DNA from: Ornithodoros turicata
Lineage: Eukaryota; Arthropoda; Arachnida; Ixodida; Argasidae
Length of the DNA: 64,000 nt
Assembly (NCBI RefSeq): GCF_037126465.1
Contig: NC_088201.1
Span: 67,726,879-67,790,878 of the forward strand
Direction: 5' to 3'
Shown: positions 1 to 9,600 of the stretch, piece by piece
Position numbering within the stretch: the stretch's first letter is position 1
How the letters are laid out: every line of letters begins with the position of its first letter
Notes under the pieces: generated by a model
Seen by the model: only the letters and a program-made list of their open reading frames with translations
Database searches by the model: none
What the model was told of the DNA's origin: nothing
Translations under genes and position numbers: made by a program

Positions 1-114
1 TTCCTTTCCAAGGAAAATTATTTGGTAAAAAACTATAAGATGCTTTAAATCACGATTAGCACCAGTGATTAAAATCGCGATTAAAATCAAGATGCTATAA
101 ATCCCGCAACCCTG
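1..114 (-). mobile_element. Truncated end of a hAT-like non-autonomous element
   Basis: The segment ends at 114 with a terminus that reads CAGGGTTGCGGGATTTATAG on the minus strand, the CAGGG-type end common in hAT elements. Just inside it the motif GATTAAAATC is repeated (about 65-90). The other end lies outside the window, so the expected 8-bp duplication (candidate ATGGTACG at 115-122) cannot be tested. No coding sequence is visible. Confidence 0.4.
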
Positions 115-207
115 ATGGTACGTCAAATGAAGAAGAGCATGCTTATGTTGGGAATGTAAGACAGGTTGTGTCAATTTCTGACACCTCAGCCACGCGGCAT
201 TTTGTTC

Positions 208-640
208 TTAGTGAGTAAGTGTAGAGTGAGAATGGTTGTTCTTAATTATTGGCTTTTGCAAGGAGCTTGAGCTTGAAGGAGCAGACTTCCCTAGTAAAGG
301 GGAAGGAAAAATACACGGAACATACGAAGTACTTCTTGGATCAATTGACATAGCGCCTTTTTCAATATGGTGATTACATATGATGGTGGGCATCCACGGC
401 GAGCTGTCTTTACTAAAAGAAACAACGAACGGAGTTCGCTTAGCTTCCCGACAGTGGTTAACATCTCTCAAAGCGAACACGTTTCACTGCAGCGATCCAC
501 TTCAATCTTCTCTCCTTTTCATGAGGCTTTCCAGGAAACGAATACAATTTTGTTCCAGGCGGTGCACTTCTATAAGTGAATGCAGATTTCATCACGCAAC
601 AATTGTTCTTCGGCTTCTTCGGCGCCATAAGACGTGCAGC
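208..640 (-). pseudogene. THAP-type C2CH zinc-finger remnant, frameshifted
   Basis: Two overlapping minus-strand frames together resemble one THAP DNA-binding domain. The first (about 640-480) carries a CC start, KLYSFPGKPHEKERRLKWIA and AAVKR. The second (about 480-290) carries SPWMP, ICNHHI and SYVPCIFP. THAP domains run C-x2-4-C, then FP, a W in a basic helix, C-x2-H-F and an AVPTIF-like box in this order. Here the second cysteine appears lost and the terminal HF is HI. A frameshift near 480 separates the halves, and a Ser-rich tail follows. THAP domains occur in host regulators and in P-element-type transposases; no transposase body is visible here, so the origin is open. The distance between AVKR and the C-x2-H part is longer than usual. 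I infer a decayed exon or a transposon remnant. Confidence 0.55.
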
Positions 641-739
641 AAACACACAACAACAACAGGCTGGCTGGACGCTGCGCGCTACGGAGCCCCGGAAAAACTT
701 TCCGTGCTTGACGCAGGGCGGCGCGAGAAGCGCTCTGCA

Positions 740-2395
740 CAAGGCGTATAGGCCGGTGTCTCTACTGAATACTGACTATAACATTATTTCTAATGTGCTA
801 TTGCAGGGAATTTCTCGTCATTCCCCTTTGGCAGGCCTGCGCTATCCCCGGACGGTCCCTGCAGCTCCATTCTTCTGCGTTGCGTGATGCCCTTTATTGG
901 GCTCATAGTCGAATTCAACCCACAGTTTTGGCCTCTTTGGACCAAGAGAAGGCTTTCGACAGAGTGCACCACGGGTTCATGTACCAGGTACTGCACGCTT
1001 TTGGTTTTCCCGTTACGGTTATTGGCTGGGTCAGAACTCTATACATCGGAGCTTCAGCTAGTATTGGGCTAAATGGGGGTCTATCTGTCAATTTTTCAAT
1101 AAGGCCCGGTATGCGGCACCGTTGTCCCCTGTCCCCTGCTCTCTATGCAATGGTCTTTAGTCCGCTTTTGGAGTCTCTTGGAACTTCACTTCCTACGCGC
1201 ATGCTGAAGCTACCTCGCTCTACAGCTCTTCCGCTTTTTGCGTGCGCAGATGACCTGTGTCTAATACTTAGAGATGAAGCTTCTGTAGCCGCCGTCTTAG
1301 GCGTTCTAGATGCCTATGGCAAGCTATCAAACGCATTAATCGGGCGAAGAGTGTTTTCCTCTTTCTAAATGCTACCCCGTCGTGCACGGCGCCCGTTGGC
1401 ATTCCTGTTAAGGACGATGTTCGTATAATGGGATATAGGTTTAACGGTTGCGGACTCTCGCTTCGCCCTCCTTGTGGCTGCGGGTGCACCAGCGCAGTCT
1501 AGGTGTTCTTGCTGACCTCAGAGGTCTGGTGCTTCCTATCACGTGTCGAGCCCGTCTTGCCACCTCATGATTTTTCAGCAAGTGCTGGTACCACGGCAGT
1601 GTCGCTATTCCCCCTCGTCAGATCTTGGTGGCTGCGACCTGCACCGCTTTTCGTTTCATTTGGGGTGGCAGTGTGGATTGGGTATCACGTGCCCGCATGT
1701 GCCTGCAGCGGGAGGTAAGTGGTCCATGAGTTCCACATATGAAGACCAAGTGTCTTGCCCTTGGCCGTAAAGGTATTTTTGATGCGCCCATGGAGCCGTA
1801 CCACCCTGCGCATGATCTGTTGCAGTACCTCCTGGGTCCCGATATCAAGGTTTTTTGCTGCTTTTTCGCTGAGTAGGCCTCGATCTGAGTCTGTCGCACC
1901 CTACCTCAGAGAGTATGTCTCGATACTCCATGCTGCGCCTGCGTCAGTCCTTCCCTGGTGAACGCATTTCTACGCACTCACGTTTCTACTCTGTCAAGCG
2001 TCTGTACAGTCCCTCTTGGAGCTACTCCCCATGCCTCCGGGCGGCTCTGTGCCTCGGTGTGCCGCGGCATGTTGCTTGACGTCGTGTCACCGCGGGCTGG
2101 TTGAACGCCCGTCAGGCTAGCCTACAATGGCGCCTGGTACACGGCATTTTACCGCTTCGGGACCGTCTGTCTCGGTTCGGAGTTGCCAGTCTTTTCTGTC
2201 CATTCTGTTCTTGTCACGAGACTACAGAGCACGCGTTTCATCAGTGCCTTGTGCCTGATACGCTGTGGCACAGAGTTGAGGTCCTGTTCGGCGTGCCCCG
2301 GATTCGGTGGAGTGTCATTCAAACATGAGAATTCAGGGACATTCCCTCTGAACGCTGGCTTCACCTTACTTCAGAAATGCCTTGTAAGATAAACT
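740..2395 (+). pseudogene. Decayed non-LTR retrotransposon (Tx1/L1-like): RT and C-terminal zinc motif
   Basis: Reverse-transcriptase motifs appear in order across shifted frames: AYRPVSLLNTDY (about 742-780), ASLDQEKAFDRVHHGF (about 930-985, RT motif A aspartate), RPGMRHRCPLSPALYA (about 1105-1150) and FACADDLCLILRDE (about 1237-1280, the YADD box with C for Y). After a long scrambled stretch, 2101-2328 encodes a zf-RVT-like end with CPFCSCHETTEHAFHQC. Frameshifts near 800 and after 1368, plus multiple stops, rule out function. No endonuclease domain or 3' tail is recognised, so the copy is truncated or decayed at both ends. Clade call rests on motif style only. Confidence 0.8.
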
Positions 2396-3029
2396 ATGCC
2401 ACGGGTCACAACAGCTGAAAGGAGGAACTGTTGGGTAGGGTGGGAGAGTAAGCCGGAGGCCGTGTGACACGACTTATCATTGTTTCGCTATCCTTCTGCC
2501 AGCACGGTTATCAGTTTATCATTTCTTGTTTCCCTGCTTTTTTTTTACCAGACGTCTCCTAAACAAGCTGAAGAAGTAATCCGCTTCGGTTGTACGGCGA
2601 TTTGAAAGCTCGCCGTTTTCAGGCTACGGGAGTACAGCTTAGAAAAAAAAGCTTCTGAAACGCTGTGATTTTGTATTGAACTTCTCTCAGCCCCCTCGTG
2701 CTGCTTAGGGGAGCAGGTGTTGAGCAGAATCCTTGGAATAAATCAACTCACGGATTGTGTTCAAGAAATGTTTCCCTAGGGCCGCAGGGGAGGCTGGAAG
2801 AATTTAAATACATGATTCCAGCGTTATAGAAACTTTTGTCCCGAGCTGTGTTGACGGCATAGGTGAATAGAATATAAAAAGCCCATCACAGGCCTAATCA
2901 TGAACTGCACACAGCAAGGGTTATCGTTGGTCTCAAAATTGGCGGGCGCAGGGCTGCATGTGCATGTGCATTGGCTGATGATATTTGCGATGTGTTGGGA
3001 CGTTGTGTTTCTTATTCAATATCCGGCCC
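2396..3029. other. No gene recognised
   Basis: No ORF above noise. Short T- and A-runs and a TATA-like AGAATATAAAAAGCCC lie near 2868. The right part may be 5' sequence of the Penelope-like element that follows, but I see no hammerhead core or terminal repeat here. Confidence 0.4.
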
Positions 3030-5170
3030 CAGTACTGTTTTCAATCTTTCCAATGTGTCTCTCAATCCTGCTGAACTGAACGTTCTTTCCAAGGGCCTTT
3101 GCACCGATGACAGACAATGTTAATGAGTTCGAGATATTAAACGACTTACATAACCTCGGCCGAAGGATGCACCTTAAAACGCTCTTCCATGACAAACCCA
3201 ACTCGGATCATTCACCCTTCAAACTTCCATCTTGCTGGACCCCAGACTCCTCGAAAACTAGTTCTCTCATTGATAGTTACGTTAAGACGGTCTATAAGGA
3301 CATTCACAGCAACCTCTCCAAATCTAGCAACATAAACCCCAATAACTTAATAAATTCAGAGAAAAGTGCCTTACGGTGTCTAAAAACACGCGAAGACATC
3401 ATCATCAGACCAGCAGATAAGGGCGGGTGTATAGTAGTACTTAACACATCGGATTACATCGCAGAGGCAGAAAGACAACTGAATGACTCGACGCTCTACA
3501 GGGCCATTGACCATGATCCCACTTCCTCGTTCTGCGTTCTCATTAACAACAAAATCAACGAACTAGCGAACGCCAACGTTATCCTTCTCCACATTTCTAA
3601 ATTTCTGCGATGAATGTTAAACCGGGTAATTTCTATCTTCTTATTAAAGTCCACAAAGAAAACAATCCCGGAAGACCCACTATTTCCGGGATCAACACAC
3701 CTACGGAAAAACTATCCTTAGTTGTTGACCAGTGCTTGAAACATATTCCACCACTCCTTCCGTCATATGTCAAAGATACGAATGATTTCCTTTCCAAAAT
3801 AAACGCCATTCAGGATAAATTTGCTAATCACAGTAGCATCTTCTTAGCCACCATGGATGTGGTTTCGCTATACACAAACATCCCCCATGACGAAGGCCTT
3901 TCAGCAGTTCGTTCTTTTCTTGATACTCACCCCTCTGAAATCCTCCCAGTCTCTGTAATCATTCCTCTTTTAGAGTTAGTTCTTACTTGCAATAACTTTG
4001 TCTTTAACAACCAACACTTCATCCAGATTCATGGCGCAGCCATGGGTTCTCGCTTTTCCCCTAACTATGCCAATTTGTTTATGGGCCAATTTGAAACTTT
4101 AGCGATGGATTATTTCCCCTTTAAACCGCTGCTTTTCCTCCGATTCATTGATGACATCTTTATTCTCTGGTCTGGTAGTGAATCAACTTTGCAATCGTTC
4201 TTTGATCATTTCAATTCTATCTATGACAAGATCAAATTCACATGTAATTATTCTGCAACATCCATCAACTTTCTTGATGTGACAGTCTCTTTCAAGTCTG
4301 GTCAGCTTACCACTAATCTCTACAAGAAACCTACTGATAAGCGACAATATCTTCACTATGACAGCGACCATTCCAACAACCAAAATAGAAATATACCCTA
4401 TGGCCAGTTTCTACGCCTTAAGCGAATCTGCTCAGAAAATGACGATTTTATTAAACACGCACAAGAAATGTCCTCCGACTTTCAAAGAAGAAATTATCCC
4501 GCTCAACTCGTCCATGCCTCTTTCGCTAAATCTTCCGCAGTAGACAGGGCGTCTTTATTCACTCCTAAACCCAAAAATGACAAAAATGAAGTAATTCTCG
4601 CCACGAGATACCATAAGGCACTCGTTAATACTGATTCCATTCTCAAACGACACCTTAATATTCTTCATGGTGACGATAAGTTGAAAGAAATATTCCCATC
4701 CCCTCCAAAGGTTGCTTTCCGCAGATCCAGTACCTTACGTAATATTCTCACTTCTTCTTGTATGACTCAGAACAAGCCTGGTTGTTATCCATGCGGTGGC
4801 GCGCGCTGCCAAACTTGTAAATTTATCCTACCATGTGCTATAGCACGAAGCACAGTTTCCGATTTTATTTTCAAAATACACCAATCCCTCCATTGTAATT
4901 CATCCAGTGTATGTTATTTAATATTCTGCCACAAATGTAGTGTCCAATACATTGGAGAGACCTCTAAAACCATGAGAGAGAGATTCTACGGCCATAAATT
5001 CGATATTCGTAACAACCGCCAATCTCCAGTATCCATCCATTTCAACCTTCCTGACCATAACATTGAAAATGACCAAAAAATTATTATTTTAGAATGTAGA
5101 TTTAGCACCGATTTAAACGTAAAAATAAGGAATCCTGTCTAATATACAAATTCAAATCCCTTCAACCCCA
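3030..5170 (+). pseudogene. Penelope-like element: N-terminal region, RT and GIY-YIG endonuclease
   Basis: Nearly complete PLE coding region in three frames. The N-terminal part starts near 3033 (VFNLSNVSLNPAELNVLSKG), shifts frame near 3105 and continues to 3613. A further shift at an ATGA overlap (3610-3613) leads into a 510-codon frame ending at 5142. That frame holds IKVHKENNPGRPTIS, RT motif A MDVVSLYTNIP, AAMGSRFSPNYANLFM, and the catalytic box RFIDDIFILW. Near residue 390 it has the Cys cluster CYPCGGARCQTC, then a GIY-YIG-type nuclease (CYLIFCHKC, QYIGET, RERFYGHK). The usual C-terminal tail continues after a last frameshift near 5128 (LIYKFKSLQPHG). PLEs use RT and nuclease for target-primed insertion. 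Only about three frame breaks suggest moderate age. Terminal repeats were not located. Confidence 0.92.
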
Positions 5171-5483
5171 TGGTCTAAATCTCAGCCCTGGATCCTTGTA
5201 CCAATTAATTTAATTATTGATGCGTACACCGTCGTTTAGCTACTCAAAACATATCTCAATTGTAATTATTTTTTCCTTGAAACACATGGAGTCTACCCTT
5301 CCATCCAGACAGTCCCACAGATTGGCACTTTTGGAGGTTGACTTCCGCGAAGATGCGTCACCATGACCTTGGTGTCCTTTATGAGAGGTTCCGCTTTTCT
5401 CCCCTCCCAACGCGTTGACCCCCAACGTTCATGTAGTGATAAACTGGTAGCTTTCCAGTTGTATCTGTTTTGTTTTTCAGTAT
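5171..5483. other. No gene recognised; possible PLE 3' sequence
   Basis: No coding signal. It lies directly between the PLE coding end and the foldback element and could be PLE 3' UTR or host DNA. I found no hammerhead core here. Confidence 0.35.
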
Positions 5484-5497
5484 GTACCTCCGATTGT

Positions 5498-5650
5498 ATC
5501 TCATTACGGCCGAAGTCTCATTACGGCCGATGTCTCAATACGGCCGAAAGTCTCAATACGGCCGATAATCCTTTAATCCCCAAGTGTCTCATTACTGCCA
5601 AAGTCTCAGTACGGCCGAAGGTAGTCTCATTACGGCCGAAGATGTCTCAT
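5498..5650 (+). repeat. Left terminal array of the foldback element
   Basis: About eight imperfect copies of (T)CTCATTACGGCCGAAG, with variants CAATACGG, CATTACTG and CATAACGG, interrupted once by AATCCTTTAATCCCCAAG. The inverted counterpart is at 9112-9230. Confidence 0.9.
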
Positions 5651-6077
5651 AACGGCCAAAAGTCAAAATGTGTATTGTATCGTGCATTGACATGCAATGT
5701 TGCCCAGGTATGGATATACATTCCAGAGGGTATAAGCCATGCAGTGTGCCCTTAGGGCCCTTATCATATATATATAAACATATTGTGTGACAATCAGTAT
5801 GTTATCATACCACAGCACAATGCAGCATATTGTGTAATGTGTACACCCCAAAGGTAGTGTTGATGTTGCTGTGAAGCAGCAGGCTACTAGGTGGAGTTAG
5901 CTGCTTGTGGAGAGCTAGATGACCATCGGCTTTGTTGTGACGTTTTTTGGAGACATCCTACAGTCATTGGCCAAGAAGGAACACCTATCTCAGTCGACGT
6001 CAGTTTATTTCTATTCGCTTTACATTGGTACAATTCTTGCTTCTGGAATGAGTAGACCTGACCTTTTTTTTTGGGGG

Positions 6078-6182
6078 GGGGGGGAATAGCAAGCCAACAC
6101 CCTGTCTGGCTGACCTTTCCCTCATTCCTCTTCTTTGTTTGTTTGTTTGTTATCATTAAACATATCCCCCCCCCCCTGCAAT
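6078..6182 (+). repeat. Dispersed 3'-tail-like repeat ending in a C-run
   Basis: Contains AATAGCAAGCC, then GTCTGGCTGACCTTTCC, then TTAAACATATCCCCCC. The same order recurs at 38120-38195 (+) and, diverged, at 26845-26925 (-). It resembles the 3' end of a retroelement with an AATAAA-like signal and homopolymer tail; the family is not identified. It lies inside the foldback element. Confidence 0.5.
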
Positions 6183-8309
6183 AAGCAAAGAGCAACCGTG
6201 AATAGGCTAGAACATTTAAAAAAAAACAGGCATTTCACTCTACATGTGGTTTTAATGTGCACAAGCTGCATACATGTTGATATGTGTCTGTTATTTCATA
6301 CAAGGCTAACATAAACCTTCATCTAGACAAAAAAATGAAAAAAAAATGTGACTTCCAGGTAAACACAATGCATAACCATGAGATGAATTTAGTTGCATTA
6401 GTTCATTCACTTAATGGAAACATGTGAATATGAAACAGTGATACATTACAATTCATGAAATGATGCATGCATGACTTTCCTTTTCTCGTTTCTTCTTATA
6501 AAAGTAGTGCACGAATTAACTCTCGTGCACTACTATACACAATTTTTCACTTCACAACAGAACCGTATGATACAATTGGTAATCTTAAGAGCTCACCTCT
6601 TCAGCCAAGACTCCCTGGGCAGCAACATCCTGTTAGCCATGTGTTTTTTTTTTTTTTTTTTCGGAATCCTTCGCGTACCCACATAACATGACTGAAATGG
6701 AAAATAGCTATAAATAACAATGTACTTAAATGACTTCCTCTTGAAATATTTATTGTAATCAGATATGCTTTTGCGCTTAGTACAGTGCAAAAGCCAGCGC
6801 AATATTTGCAGATGTTCGCGGTAAGCAATTCGAGGAGATCAAGTATGCCGACTTGTGCTGTTATTTTTGAACAAATATGACGACAAATTTTAACAAATGA
6901 AATATGGCTCACAATGATAAATGCTGCTGTACGGTGCGGTATTATCGGTGTCTTAACTTCGAATGATTTTGTTGTTCCAAAACGCGCAACGAACCACAAA
7001 CGGTGCAAATCTAATCTTTTAACACATACACACCTACATCTATTACAGGCACTTCGGCTGTTTTGATTCAGTCAAACTCGTATGAGAATGCAACTATGTG
7101 TGGATAACACACTGCTAAGCCAGACAGTCTACGAAAGCATAACTCACCAGAATTCTTTGTTCTCGGTCTTGGTCAACACAGCGCGATATACGTTGGGACT
7201 ATGACGATTCATTCAACCAACTCAATTTTCCCCGGAACAATACGCGCTGCTCGAAAGACAACGACGGAAAATAAAGTGCCGCTTAAGTCCGCTAATTTGC
7301 ACGTTACAGCACTACAAATCGATAGATAATATTATTGCGTCGTAAACTACAACTGATCGCTAACACATGGATGGATGGAGCTGGAGCTTAACACAAGAAA
7401 TGAGATACCCAACGTTGCTAGACACCATCCGAACTTCCGAAGTGACAGCGTGAGAGTATATATAATAAGATATCAAAACACGAAAGGAAGAGTATTGATC
7501 GCCCCTACTTCTATAGCATGCAACACGTGATTAGCGCTGAGATGAACATGCATGTCCATGATGCGAGTTATTTTCACTGATCAAAAAGAGGTCACGTGGG
7601 ATTGCGTGACGCTTGCGAAATGTGCAGCAATGTGCGGTGAGCATCATGGCGAAACGAAACTTTTAAATCGTGCATTGCACTTCATGGTAGCTGCAGGAAA
7701 CGAAGCAAACTTATGAGACACTGGATTACAGGTATGTTAGCATCTTTTTCATTCCTGCATATCATGTCACATTACACTATACGTGAATACATGGTGTCAT
7801 GTCATGGGTGTCATGTCTCACGATGCTGGGGAAGTAGTTGCATGGGGAAGTGTGTATGGTTCTAGACTTTTAATTTTTGATCGCGTAATCGAAATATCGG
7901 CACCTCTCGCATTGTGGCTTGCATGTGACCAACAAAGTGCTGTTTCCTTACTAGCGCTTCCTACAAACGACAAAATGAAACATGTGGGAATGTATATTTT
8001 TGACTACTCATATATAACAAGAAAATGTATCGCTTTCAGGTTGCTGCCACTACTCCATGTGCCCGCAATTGTCTTGCGTGTATGATTACACTAACGACGT
8101 CGCCCACCACGGCGGAAGTGTTCTGCGTACACGCGTTTCAGCATGAAGACTGCAGGTAACATCTGATGCTTACCCTTTGGATATTCTGAATTTACATATT
8201 GTAGCTTAGAGGAATACCGAATGCTCAGAGGGACACACACTTATAACATTGTGACATCAGTGCAGTGGCATAAGCTCTAACGTAGTGCCCCACGAAAATG
8301 AACAAGGGG
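6183..8309. other. Foldback interior, no gene recognised
   Basis: AT-rich with only short spurious ORFs. A CGTGCACTAC/GTAGTGCACG-type short inverted repeat lies near 6505-6535 and a T-run at 6645-6661. The stretch 7783-8085 is open for 100 codons but has no recognisable motif. Confidence 0.4.
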
Positions 8310-8507
8310 CAGTGGTTTATCCAGAATCTCAAACACGAGAGGGGTGTTGGAAAAAATTGTGGGGGGAGGTCATCATTATAGTTACGTCATTACAGCTTAA
8401 CATATCATTACAGACGTATCTGAAGCTGAAATCGCAAGGGCACCCCCTGTAGGGTGTGCAGAGGCAAAAAAGTTAGGACGGTGTAGGGGGGTCTGGATAA
8501 AGCACTG
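8310..8507. mobile_element. hAT-type MITE nested in the foldback element
   Basis: Ends CAGTGGTTTATCCAGAATC on the left and, inverted, CAGTGCTTTATCCAGACCC on the right. It is flanked by ACAAGGGG (8302-8309) and ACGAGGGG (8508-8515), a 7/8 match as expected of an aged 8-bp hAT duplication. Length 198 bp, no coding capacity. It inserted after the surrounding element. Confidence 0.75.
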
Positions 8508-9111
8508 ACGAGGGGGACTCCTCCACCCCATGTCAAGCCTCATAAAACACCTCCTGAAATATTTTCCTGGCTATGCAGCTGCATCATTATGACGTAATTG
8601 TCATTGTTGTCCATAATTCTTGAATATGTTTTGAATATATGGAAAAAAAGTCTGCTTGACAGCATATGTCTTATGGTCATCATCAAACAAGAGCATATGT
8701 CATTTTGTTCAGTGCCTTATGTACTGTTTTTAAATTTCAGGTGGACGTAAATTGTAGAAGGCAGCTAGTAGGGGAGAACATCATGGTCATAGGTCATGTG
8801 GCTCCTGGAGCTCCCAGTGGGCTCCCTTTTGGAGTACTTTTCAGAACACACACACACACAGTTTGCTCACAGAACCAACGAGTAGGATGTTGCTTGAATA
8901 CTGAGTGAAAATGGCGTAACACATACAAATATCGTGTGACACATATGACAATAAAAACATTTTTCACGAGGGAATGCATGAAACACTGTCGCAATATTGT
9001 GTGCATGAACCATTGTGTGTGACACAAGCCGTGGGGGCACACCGCATAATATACCGCAGCATAAAACACAGTATATACACAGCTAATATGGTGGATGCTT
9101 CTTTTTTCTTT

Positions 9112-9230
9112 TTGAGACATCTTCGGCCGTAATGAGACTACCTTCGGCCGTATTGAGACTTTGGCCGTAACGAGACACTTGGGGATTAAAGGATTTTCGG
9201 CCGTAATGAGACTTTGGCCGTAATGAGATG
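9112..9230 (-). repeat. Right terminal array of the foldback element
   Basis: About six copies of CTTCGGCCGTAATGAGA-like units, inverted relative to 5498-5650, including the inverted CTTGGGGATTAAAGGATT spacer. Confidence 0.9.
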
Positions 9231-9294
9231 TTACCGTACCTCCCACCAATTTTTGTGGGGTCTGCTTATTGTAAACTTTCTCTCTCTCTGTATA

Positions 9295-9470
9295 CAGTCA
9301 AACTCCTTTACAACGAAACGCAGGGGACAGCAATCAAAATTCGCAGTATAGGTATTTTCGTTAAAAAGGATGCCCATTATTGGACCTATAGGGCTCTAGC
9401 GGGACCGCAAAAAAATTTGCTGTAGTGGTATTTTCGTTAAAAAGGTGTTCGCTATAAAGGAGTTTGACTG
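9295..9470. mobile_element. pogo/Tc1-mariner-type MITE
   Basis: 176 bp with 23-bp terminal inverted repeats that differ at two positions (CAGTCAAACTCCTTTA... on both ends). TA precedes the left end. The right end is followed by ATATAT, so the TA duplication is off by one base. The motif TATTTTCGTTAAAAAGG occurs twice inside (about 9352 and 9430), a subterminal repeat. CAGT ends and a TA target fit pogo-like elements. Confidence 0.75.
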
Positions 9471-9504
9471 ATATATGTTTATATACTTGTATACGCGAAC
9501 TTCA

Positions 9505-9565
9505 CACCTTGTATACCTGATGAAGCGTGGCCCCCCACGCGAAAGCTTGTATATATTAAACTAAG
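9505..9565 (+). ncRNA. Hammerhead ribozyme motif (PLE-type)
   Basis: CTGATGA (9517-9523), then a stem II pairing GCGTGG with CCACGC, then GAAA (9541-9544) form the conserved hammerhead core. GCTT just after GAAA can pair with AAGC near 9568, allowing a stem III across an AT-rich loop. Hammerheads of this kind are known from the terminal repeats of Penelope-like elements; no PLE coding sequence is adjacent, so this is probably a terminal remnant. Helix I pairing is weak by eye. Confidence 0.55.
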
Positions 9566-9600
9566 GAAGCTTCAGTGTTGCTTTTTGTATTGTGCTACAT

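Larger units (their letters stand above)
5492..9235. mobile_element. Foldback-type DNA transposon, 3.7 kb, repeat-array termini, 8-bp TSD
   Basis: The element is bounded by inverted copies of arrays of TCTCATTACGGCCGAAG-like units: left about 5498-5650, right about 9112-9230. It is flanked by an exact 8-bp direct repeat GTACCTCC (5484-5491 and 9236-9243). The two arms share an identical inner stretch, AATCCTTTAATCCCCAAGTG, in inverted orientation, which shows common origin. The left array has about two more units than the right. No transposase is recognisable inside, so it looks non-autonomous. An 8-bp duplication fits hAT, P or MULE-type transposases. Long TIRs built of minisatellites are known for Drosophila FB/Galileo and Rehavkus MULEs, but I cannot assign a superfamily. 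Confidence 0.8.

Noticed and set aside
5492..9235. Two independent satellites rather than one element
   Set aside because: The shared inverted spacer and the exact 8-bp flanking duplication fit one element better.
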